Below, piece by piece: positions 57,001 through 64,000 of a stretch of DNA of 64,000 bases; position 1 is the first letter of the stretch, and every line of letters starts with the position of its first letter. The DNA comes from Acanthaster planci (Eukaryota; Echinodermata; Asteroidea; Valvatida; Acanthasteridae), in the NCBI RefSeq assembly GCF_001949145.1, contig NW_019091384.1, forward strand, positions 1,654,389-1,718,388, in the 5' to 3' direction. The notes beneath the pieces are model-generated. The model did no database searches. It was not told where the DNA came from and saw only the letters and a list, made by a program, of their open reading frames with translations. The translations under genes were made by a program, and so were the position numbers.

Positions 57001-58684
57001 CACACAACTCAACAGGGTGGTTCCGCCGAAAAGGTATGTCAGTCTCACAAACTACCTCAGTTGGGGCAAGGGGTTGGAATGTATAAACTCCAGACAAAGT
57101 TGAAGAGATTGATTACGGCCCACTAAATGAATCTTTCAGTGATGAAAATTGTGGAGAAGAACATTTTTCTCCATTGAGGCTGAACGACCAGTAAACGGGG
57201 TAGAGTTAGATTGGGAAGGTTTTGGCCTCAACTTTTCTGTGATAACTTGTTGCTGATAATAATGCAAATTTTCTTTTAAATGCTTTGCTACGCACTTACA
57301 GGTATAATCACAGTATTCAAGTAAAGCACTGATGGCACGCCTTTAAACTTGCTGAGCATAACATAAAATAATCACATAGGCACCATGTATTGAGATTAGT
57401 GCTAGGCACCTTCTTTGGTAATTTTCAATCAGTACTTTGCTTTCCAGCTGGCGCTCAGAATGTGAATGCCTCAGTGTGACTCCATGGTTATCTTACAGTT
57501 TGCAAGCTATACATGGTTACATGTATTTTCAAAGCATGTGTTGCATGGTTTATTTTGTTGAATTTTGGGAGTTTTGTTCTGGTATCATCTTAAAAGCATG
57601 TGACCCCTGAACAGAATTTTTAACCCACTTACCAGTAAAACTTTGTTCGGAGCTGACTGAGAGATCAAGAAGGAACAAAAATATGTTCTTAGTTATTTTT
57701 TAGCATCTGTTGAGGCTGCTGTAGTTGGCACATTCCTAGAGTAAAGTCAATCAAGCACTTGTGTTAACTTGCGTTTGATTGTAATATAACTCATATTTGC
57801 ACACTGATATTACTATACAAACAAGTCTGGACATTATGATATATGCCGATAATGAATTATACAGTGGAGCTGTACAGGTTGTACTTAAGAAGAAGTGACC
57901 AGATGTCAAACTTTCAAGTTGTAATTTGTGTGAGTTTAACTATTGTTAACTACAGCTTTTGATTGAACTTGCCAGGGATGGACTTCACATATTCAGGTTT
58001 TCCTGGGTGCATGGAACAATTAATTGTGATTTCTTGATCTAGATTAGTCGCATTGTTAGACATTTGGCAGCATTCAGAGTTGTAGTGTTGTTCATTGGAA
58101 AAAGTACAATAGGGTGTATGGTGTGGTGCCTTGTGTATTCTCGTAAGATAGCACACTACCCAATCAACAAGACCTGTTAAATGCAGGTGCTGTTCTCTCA
58201 TTAGAGCCAGAAGTGCATACAATCTGCATACATTGATGCACTGTTTTAACCTTTTCAGCACCAGCATTGACAAGAAAATTGACCGTGTGCTTTTGAAATA
58301 TATGTATCACTGTTGTTCCTGGCTTTGAATATCATTTTTGATGCCTATTAATATCTCAAATTCACCTAAGTGACTCTCTGCTATTTGCCCATAGCGCCGC
58401 CGTTGGATCCAGAAATCCTCAAACTGGAGAAGTCGGGCCCTGCCCAACCCCTCCCGGTCCAGAAGGCCCACAAGCCGCTGGACGCCATCCTGAAGAGCTC
58501 GGCCACCTCCATGGTCCAACAGCGTAGCCAGCGGGAGGCCGGCCTGAGCAGCGAGGCTCACCGTGTCCTAGATGGCCTGCCTAGCCTGTCCTTCATGCAT
58601 GCCAAGGTGCTGATGTTCCCCATGCGGCCCCTGGAGGGGGGCACCACAACTGGTGGCGCACCCTCGCAGGGCTCCCTCTTGTGA
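31430..58684 (+). CDS. AFTPH: Aftiphilin (clathrin/AP-1 accessory protein), six coding exons
   Basis: Aftiphilin works at the trans-Golgi network and endosomes, binding clathrin and the ear domains of AP-1/AP-2. Coding exons: 31430-33012 (ATG at 31444), 34651-34817, 43306-43441, 48623-48790, 50781-50841, 58395-58684. Phases agree and the CDS is 2,391 bp (796 residues; vertebrate proteins are about 930). The N-terminal two thirds is low-complexity, Ser/Asp-rich and repeats acidic-phenylalanine motifs: DDFGSF (about 27-32), EDEFGDFSS (about 303), DDWGNFDS (about 365), [11 protein letters not shown] (about 471). The C-terminal third is the conserved part: [45 protein letters not shown] and [15 protein letters not shown]. 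Introns are 1.6-8.5 kb. The frame looks intact. Confidence 0.95.
33013..34650. other. AFTPH intron (after the start exon)
   Basis: No gene on either strand; one foldback MITE (33621-33792) and ACATGTAC-type motifs. Confidence 0.7.
33621..33792. mobile_element. Foldback MITE, about 170 bp
   Basis: GAAGCCACTGGCGGCCATCT at the left is mirrored by ATGGCCACCACTGGCTTG at the right; arms are about 27 bp with a few mismatches. Inside an AFTPH intron. Confidence 0.65.
34651..34817 (+). CDS. AFTPH: AFTPH exon 2 of the coding region
   Basis: 167 bp; acceptor TCCATTCCAG. Encodes [14 protein letters not shown] and [15 protein letters not shown]. The phase needed by the next exon requires ending at ...GCCAG with GCAAGT following: a GC donor with otherwise perfect consensus. 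A GT donor 4 bp on would give the wrong phase. Confidence 0.88.
36857..37093. mobile_element. hAT-like MITE, 237 bp
   Basis: Starts CAGTGTTGTGGTTGAGAAC and ends TCTTGACTACAACACTG. The flanking 8-mers AATTAAAT and AACTTAAT agree at 6 of 8 positions, fitting an 8-bp target duplication. Subterminal arrays of ACAAGACC (left) and its complement GGTCTTGT (right) repeat four to six times. Confidence 0.75.
39919..40118. mobile_element. MITE, 200 bp, terminal inverted repeats of about 50 bp
   Basis: AAATTAGGGGTCC ... TTTTGTGTCCCTGTTACATC is mirrored by GATGTGACAGGGACACAAAA ... GGACCCCTAATTT. The exact ends and target duplication are unclear because the edge TTA/TAA is itself palindromic. Confidence 0.75.
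42117..42513. repeat. tRNA-like unit flanked by about 85-bp direct repeats, plus an inverted third copy
   Basis: A block with GCGTTGGGGAGATGTTA and GGTTTTGCCC occurs at 42117-42203 and again at 42380-42466. The tRNA-like sequence lies between. An inverted piece (ACCTTGGGTAAGGGCAAAAC) follows at 42474-42513. Confidence 0.75.
42248..42320 (-). tRNA. tRNA-like sequence, probably a pseudogene
   Basis: On the minus strand: D-arm GTCAAGTGGTTAAGAC, anticodon stem CTGC/GCAG, T-arm GTGGGTTCGAGTCCCAC, with good A- and B-boxes. The anticodon loop is 8 nt and the acceptor stem pairs over only about five bases, so a functional tRNA is unlikely; a SINE head fits better. Confidence 0.5.
42531..42988. mobile_element. 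pogo/Tc1-like MITE, 458 bp
   Basis: CAGTGGAACACCGCTGTAAT at the left is mirrored by GTATAGCAGCGTTCCACTG at the right, and both ends are flanked by TA. No transposase frame was seen. Confidence 0.8.
43306..43441 (+). CDS. AFTPH: AFTPH exon 3 of the coding region
   Basis: 136 bp; acceptor CCTTACAG (an AG 3 bp further on is also possible), donor ATT|GTAAGT. Encodes [18 protein letters not shown] and [11 protein letters not shown], the best conserved block of the family. Confidence 0.93.
46862..46886. repeat. GA microsatellite
   Basis: AGAGAGAGAGATAGAGAGAG-type tract. Confidence 0.85.
47276..47863. mobile_element. Tc1/mariner-like MITE, 588 bp
   Basis: CAGTTGGGACAAAAAGTGGA at the left is mirrored by TTTTTGCCCCAACTG at the right, flanked by TA on both sides. 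Inverted similarity covers about 70 bp (GGTAGAA...GGTTTTCCTC). It carries the telomere-like hairpin at 47625-47685. Confidence 0.85.
47625..47685. repeat. Hairpin with 22-bp arms containing TTAGGGTTA
   Basis: ATTAACCCTAACAGTCCTC pairs with GAGGAGTGTTAGGGTTAAT with one mismatch around a 17-bp loop. Probably a very short MITE nested in the mariner-like element; related sequence at 29472-29547. Confidence 0.75.
48623..48790 (+). CDS. AFTPH: AFTPH exon 4 of the coding region
   Basis: 168 bp, phase 0 on both sides; acceptor CTCGCAG, donor GAG|GTAATA. Encodes [17 protein letters not shown] followed by a Gly/Glu-rich stretch. Confidence 0.9.
48791..50780. other. AFTPH intron of about 2 kb
   Basis: No gene or element recognised apart from a G-rich GGGGGAGGGGGAGAT patch near 50325. 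Confidence 0.6.
50781..50841 (+). CDS. AFTPH: AFTPH exon 5 of the coding region
   Basis: 61 bp; acceptor CTCCTTACAG, donor GATG|GTAAGT, leaving phase 1. Encodes [15 protein letters not shown], almost identical to vertebrate aftiphilin. Confidence 0.93.
50842..58394. other. AFTPH intron of about 7.6 kb
   Basis: Contains the tentative microexon at 57016-57033. I saw no well-bounded transposon. Open frames are short and without domains. Confidence 0.6.
57016..57033 (+). CDS. AFTPH: Possible 18-bp AFTPH microexon (tentative)
   Basis: GGTGGTTCCGCCGAAAAG sits between CTCAACAG and GTATGT in the last intron. Its length keeps the phase; inserted after exon 5 it would add G-W-F-R-R-K. Vertebrates have extra residues at this junction, but their sequence does not match. 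Might be chance. Confidence 0.25.
58395..58684 (+). CDS. AFTPH: AFTPH last coding exon
   Basis: Acceptor TTGCCCATAG; joins exon 5 in phase 1 (D-A-P-P-L-D-P-E-I) and runs 95 codons to TGA at 58684. Contains [15 protein letters not shown] near the end. It is clearly GC-richer than the surrounding intron. Confidence 0.95.
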
Positions 58685-61547
58685 TTTCTGGCCTGTACAG
58701 GGAAGAAAGACTTGGAGATCCTGTTCCTCTTCATGTAAGATCTAAGACATCCATTGTCACAATGTTAACAATACTAGAGAAAGGGAAGCTTACATGTTCA
58801 TTTACCACAGGTTGGTTGGCATTGTTAACACATCCAATTAGATGGACACAGATGCATTGAGATTCTAAATGTGACTGTGTACATGACCAAAGCTGTGCAT
58901 TACCCACCAGATCTGAGAGGGTGTTGTCATGGCCAGCTGCTGGATTCCCCTAGGGACTCTGGGAGTGAACTGCATCAGGTGTGATCTTGCTCAGCAAGGA
59001 GGCAGTGTGAAGCTTATGGGCATTTCCCTGGTACAGAATGCATACCAGGAAAGTCAGTAATCCATCTAATAACAAGCTGAGGATGTTGGTTTCCGGTCCT
59101 TCAGGAACATTGTGGAATTTGAAAGCAAAGTGTGTCCTAAGCCATTTGGCCCATCATGTTGGTGTTTATCTTTGGTTTCATTGACATAGAATGATTGACA
59201 ATATTTCTGTTCCTCCCAGGATTGGGTGCCAGCCCATCACAGGTGGCTCCCCAATGATAATGCTAGAACCCATTTATACTCCTGGGTGGAGAGAGGCAAA
59301 CAGAGGTGAGGTGACTTAGGCCACAACATACTAAGGCCACAACATACTGCCAGCAGTTGGATTCAAACCCCCCACCTGTGATCAGAAGCTACAGACCCTA
59401 AACAGTAGGCAATACACCCCCAAAATTTGAGAAGGGAAGTGTGGGAACTAGTGCGAACTTGGAGCTCTTATCTCGCTGGTTCCCATGCGCTTGTTAACAC
59501 ACCTGAAGAATTACTGCGTACCACTGAAATGTCCTTTATTGGCAGCAGTGTTTAGCACTAAGTAACCAGTGAGCTGAATCCACATGGGTAATCTGGTTGA
59601 TTGCATGTACAGTGCTCAGCTTTCACAATCATCACTTGACCATCTTAGCAACACAAATGTTAAGCCGAAGTACATGTAACAAGCATTTGAATTTCACTTT
59701 TTTCCTGTGATTTCAAGGAGCTGCACAGTATTGTCACCCACATGTAGTCACAAGACGTGCCACTTTATCTGCACTGAGCCTTTTACATTTTCTTTCCTTA
59801 TGCATCAATTGCGCCAATAGAATCATGCAGATAAGAGTAGCAGTTTGAGAGTGGTAGTTCAGTGCAGTTTTTAACCGTAGTGCAGTGGACTATAGGCACA
59901 GATTCATCATTGTTGGGGCCGGGTCAAAATTCATTTATTGCCCCAAACTCAGCCACTGATTTCTCGGAAAAAAGAATTGCCTTTGGAAGACTACTGGCAG
60001 TCCTGTTCACCAGCATCCTGGAAGTTCTTATAATCAATTACATAAACACGTTACCTCGGTATCACGTTGCAATAACCAGCATCACAGACCATTCTCTTTC
60101 CAAGAATACATTGTTTTATCGTGTATCAAGAATTTTTTGTGCTTGTTCATTGGTTATGTAGATCTTAAATATGCAGGAAAAAAATGAGCTTCACATTTGT
60201 TGTGCCAAACATAGAATCAGTATATATTTTTGTGGCAAAAGCCAAAATTCCACATGGGTAAAGTTGTGTAGTTCTTAATGCTTTTTATTAAAATTTTATA
60301 GTGACCCCTCCAAGTATTGGCAGAACTGTAGTGTATTGGTGTTTCATGTGGCTGAGATTGAAAAGAATATTATTCTCATCAATGTATATTCTGTACTTCA
60401 TGCAAAAAACAAGGTGAGCCACACTGACATTTCCTGTAATTATGGCCAACTTTAGCTTAGCATGAAATGGTTTAAAAGTTTGCTTGTGTTGTTTGTTGTG
60501 GGTTCTCACTTCTCAGCTTAGTTTTGCTTAGAAAAATCATATGTTGTACTAAGGGGTGTGATAAGGTGGGGCGAGCCCCATCACAGACCTCTTTACCTTT
60601 TCGTATGGGTGCTCAGGGTGCCATGAGCCCTCACTGGCTTCATTGGAAAGGGAACATATTCACAAAGTGTGATGTCATCAGCATGTAGGCTTTTTGGTGT
60701 GCATCAGACAATAACTTGGCAATGGAGATTGGAAAAAAATGTCTGTTAATCTTTTGTAGAAAGTAGTGATTAATAGATTACTGCTGAACGTAGTAGAGTG
60801 ATGCCTAGATCAGGAGGCAGTTTCATCGCTCTGCTTATCACAGAATTATACGCTTAGCATTACAATCCTGTGCTTACTGCACCAGCACACAAATGCTGAG
60901 CTGACGTGACCTAAACATCCACAGTTACAGGGTGTACCGGTAAGCTTGCACTTTAGTCCAAATTCCCTGCTAACCCATGCATTTTGCTGACGGTAAGCAC
61001 AGCATTTTTTTTGGGGGGGGGCAGAAGTTGGCTAAGATTATCCTCGTACAAAGTTGAGCAGAGCTATGGAATGGGTTCTCATTTGTTAGGATTTCTCTCT
61101 TGTGAGGGACTAGTTAGAGACCATTAGAGGGCAGCAGACATGCTGGTCATGTTCATGTGAGCTGTGAAGTACTTTATTCTTACGTACTAAGACTCTGTGG
61201 GAATTCATTTCAGAAGAAATCTCACTTTTGTTTTTCTATGAGCCTGCCAAATGTGTACCACTGCAATGTGCACCTACTGCTCATAAAAAAGGTCTGGAAT
61301 GTTTTGAAGATGTCAAAGCACATTATATTAAGATGTGCAAAATTACATCATAAATTTGAGGTTTTTAATTTCCCAGGGACTCTGTGTGTTTGACGTTATG
61401 TTTTGGGAGAGAGCTGAACCAAAACAAATTGGGGGAGGGGGGGTTAGTGCCACCAAATGTGTAGCCTTTTAAGGCCTCGTTTTGAAAAAATCACTTGTTA
61501 GTTTTCCAAAACAAAGCATTTGTTTTGTCCCTCCCCTCATCCACCAG
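58685..61547. other. AFTPH 3' UTR and/or downstream sequence
   Basis: Not resolved where the transcript ends; AATAAA-type hexamers are too frequent in this AT-rich DNA to choose one. Contains the SINE-like piece at 59205-59425. Confidence 0.5.
59205..59425 (-). repeat. SINE-like, tRNA-derived piece
   Basis: TTTATACTCCTGGGTGGAGA followed by GAGGCAAACAGAGGTGAGG and, at the far side, a minus-strand B-box (GGTTTGAATCC). This layout is common in invertebrate and lower-chordate SINEs. A short tandem duplication (GGCCACAACATACT twice) lies inside. Confidence 0.5.
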
Positions 61548-61805
61548 TGGTTATGGACCAGTGGTTATGGACCAGTGGTTATGGACCAGTGGTTATGGAC
61601 CAGTGGTGATGGACCAGTGGTTATGGACCAGTGGTTATGGACCAGTGGTTATGAACCAGTGGTTATGGACCAGTGGTTATGGACCAGTGGTTATGGACCA
61701 GTGGTTATGGACCAGCGGTTATGGACCAGCGGTTATGGACCAGTGGTTATGGACCAGTGGTTATGGACCAGCGGTTATGGACCAGTGGTTATGGACCAGT
61801 GGTTT
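61548..61805 (+). repeat. Minisatellite, 14-bp unit (about 18 copies)
   Basis: CCAGTGGTTATGGA in near-perfect tandem; a few units read GTGATGG, ATGAACC or CCAGCGG. Because 14 is not a multiple of 3, every frame is traversed, giving a 14-residue pseudo-repeat. Confidence 0.97.
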
Positions 61806-61890
61806 ATGGGTTGCTTCAGCATCTGTAGTTCAAATTGCTCTCATTTGCTGAAATCATTAAGAGAATGGAGCACATGTACATTTTGATATT

Positions 61891-62366
61891 TTTGATGAGT
61901 ATGTTCTCATCGCTGTCTTTGATGAGTATGTTCTCGTCGCTGTCTTTGATGAGTATGTTCTTGTCGCTGTCTTTGATGAGTATGTTCTTGTCGCTGTCTT
62001 TGATGAGTATGTTCTCGTCGCTGTCTTTGATGAGTATGTTTCTCGTCGCTGTCTTTGATGAGTATGTTCTCGTCGCTGTCTTTGATGAGTATGTTCTCGT
62101 CGCTGTCTTTGATGAGTATGTTCTCATCACTGTCTTTGATGAGTATGTTCTCATCACTGTCTTTGATGAGTATGTTCTCGTCGCTGTCTTTGATGAGTAT
62201 GTTTTCATCACTGTCTTTGATGAGTATGTTGCCGTCGCTGTCTTTGATGAGTATGTTCTCATCACTGTCTTTGATGAGTATGTTCTCATCACTGTCTTTN
62301 NNNGTCGTCGCTGTCTGGTATGTTCTCATCACTGTCTTTGATGAGTATGTTCTCATCACTGTCCAT
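61891..62366 (+). repeat. Minisatellite, 27-bp unit (about 17 copies), with gap
   Basis: Unit GATGAGTATGTTCTCGTCGC + TGTCTTT. Variants alternate between CTCGTCGCTG and CTCATCACTG. One unit has an extra T (about 62041). Four Ns at 62300-62303 mark an unresolved spot, next to a shortened unit. Confidence 0.97.
62300..62303. other. Assembly gap (4 N)
   Basis: Four N bases within the 27-bp array; the true array length is therefore uncertain. Confidence 0.99.
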
Positions 62367-64000
62367 GCTATGTAGCTCATTCTGTCAGAGCAGTATCAAT
62401 TTCCCCTGTAAAATTGAAATTGTGAGTTTCTTCCCCCCGTGGCAACCCTAGAGCATGTCGTATACCTGTATGAGCGTAGTAGCTATACTTTGGCACTTTG
62501 CCGTTTTTGTGTAAAAAAAAAAAGATGATGTAAAAAGGACACATTAAATGAAACAATGTGCAATCATTTCAACAGCTATTTATATCCATCACCATAGAGA
62601 TTTATAAAAATTGCTTGATTACAAGAAATGTACATTGCTCGTTATTTCACTTTAATGTATAAGTTGTACATAGATTATCTGTATATAAAAGAATCATTGT
62701 TTAGCCCAGAACAGAGCGGTGTAACCAACTACATGTAAGGTGTGGATTTTTTTTCCTGAGATTTTGAATTGACAGCAGCCCAGGATTTTTCAGCAGTGAT
62801 TGTCAGTGTTTAAATGCAGACACAAGGAGCATATGGTAACATAAACTACAACAAATATGTAAGTAAAGAAAAGCATGCGAGATCTAATAATCCCAGTTTT
62901 TTCTCAGCTTATAAATAGTTTTCGATAGTACAAGTGAGGGTAAGATTGTGGTAAACAGGACGTTTCTCAATAAAACACGAGGGGAAAAGACATCATCAGT
63001 TGCCACTGTTGGTTCTATTATACATGGACTTGTTAACTGGAATGTCCTCTGCAAAAGTACATGGATATAGTTGAAAGGCTTTTGTGTTTAACCATGACCA
63101 TAACAACTAACAAGAGATGATACATTTACTTTGCCTCTCTATCCGGTTCATAAGTGACTTTGTCACAAAGGCGGATGTGCCACGATTTGCAGGCTCTCAT
63201 TGGACAATCGCTGAAGTTGCGCATTAACTTCCAGTTCCAAGGGTCCATGTAAACAGCGATCAATGCATGTAACCCTATGTGCAGTGCACATGTGCAGTGG
63301 GCGTGGTTTAAACTGATGTGACATCACACTTACGAACCGGATTTAGCTTAAAACGTAAGTGGAGGATGTAACTTTAAGGTACCTTCTTTAATATTGCCTT
63401 CAGAGATTAGTGCTGAACAGAAACCACTCTCTGTAGCTACAAATATTCACCATGGCATACTGATGGCATACTGATAGCATGGAAGCACTCATTTTTGTAA
63501 AAACAAAACAAAGCAAGATTTAAAATTACACTGGTTTCACCAATTGGTGCAAGTAAGGTTTTATTGGTGAGTGTTATAATTTCACCATTTCTTTGAATGA
63601 AGTGCACTGCATTTCAGGTATGCACACCCTCACTTTTCCTTACTGGCCAAAGGATTTCAAATGTTCAGCATGTATTTTAAAAGTTGAGGTATATCATTGT
63701 TGGCACTTTAGGTATCTGCAGAGAAGTAAAATGTAATACAAATAATCATATCTATTACCTATTTTGCTCTACCCTTCAATTAATTGTATTAAAAGATAAG
63801 AAGTGTTTGAAACTAAATCGGAAATAATCCTAACTTTTTTATGTGCAGTGACATGCATACATAATTACCTAAACAGGTGCGTTATCTCACATCTAATTTT
63901 TCAATATGTTAAAGAAAGAGTATACTCAGCATTTCATGTGACTATATCAATTGTTCACATGTCCATTTCAGGGCTTGGAACTCAAGTAAATGCCACAGTG
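62367..64000. other. No gene recognised
   Basis: AT-rich. Includes AATAAA at 62969 and the partial repeat A at 63283-63346. Confidence 0.5.
63283..63346 (-). repeat. Dispersed repeat A, partial copy 3
   Basis: Shares GTGCAGTGGGCGTGGTTTAA and ACGAACCGGAT with copy 2. The ATTGATC palindrome present in copies 1 and 2 is missing between these blocks. Confidence 0.7.

Noticed and set aside
58307-58561. Antisense frame across the last AFTPH exon
   Set aside because: Shadow of the GC-rich sense exon.
61482-62380. Long open frames of 100-168 codons on both strands with 14- and 9-residue repeats
   Set aside because: They are translations of the 14-bp and 27-bp minisatellites; frames are open on both strands because the units lack stops.

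Overview
The window is nuclear DNA from an animal. Two spliced genes can be reconstructed with canonical splice sites, matched reading phases and recognisable orthologues, and the non-coding DNA is full of short non-autonomous transposons. The palindrome TACATGTA/ACATGTAC is scattered through it, and several tRNA-derived SINE-like pieces occur. This suits a marine invertebrate, probably a deuterostome such as a sea star or amphioxus, but the clade is an impression only.

Region 1 (about 1-6000, minus strand): eight coding exons of a mitochondrial D-glutamate cyclase gene (DGLUCY, formerly C14orf159). All splice phases agree. The last exon(s) lie left of base 1 and the first exon(s) right of 5968 were not firmly placed; a presequence-like candidate is at 8188-8238.

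Region 2 (about 6.7-26.3 kb): accessory DNA. Its core (about 12.5-20.6 kb) is a decayed virus-like element. A rightward arm of small membrane, charged and other ORFs meets a leftward arm holding a Cys-rich protein, a family-B (protein-primed type) DNA polymerase and several unrecognised ORFs; the arms converge at a hairpin near 15.82 kb. No integrase, packaging ATPase, protease or standard capsid gene was recognised. Two families of dispersed repeats (A and B) lie inverted on either side, nested like brackets. Several PIF/Harbinger-like insertions with TTA-type 3-bp target duplications cut into this DNA, one of them through a viral ORF, and a broken Myb/SANT-like gene lies just to the right.

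Region 3 (about 26.3-31.4 kb): no gene recognised. It holds G/C homopolymer tracts, a 537-bp foldback element with terminal inverted repeats of about 115 bp, and a tRNA-like relic.

Region 4 (31.43-58.68 kb, plus strand): aftiphilin (AFTPH), a clathrin/AP-1 accessory protein. One long exon carries the start codon and the acidic-phenylalanine motifs, followed by five short exons. The assembled CDS is 2,391 bp (796 residues). One intron appears to be of the GC-AG class. The introns hold MITEs of hAT-like, Tc1/mariner-like and pogo-like type and a tRNA-like unit between direct repeats.

Region 5 (58.7-64 kb): downstream sequence with a SINE-like piece, a 14-bp minisatellite, a 27-bp minisatellite containing a 4-N gap, and a third, partial copy of repeat A.

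The two cellular genes have unrelated roles (mitochondrial D-amino-acid metabolism and clathrin trafficking); nothing suggests they act together.
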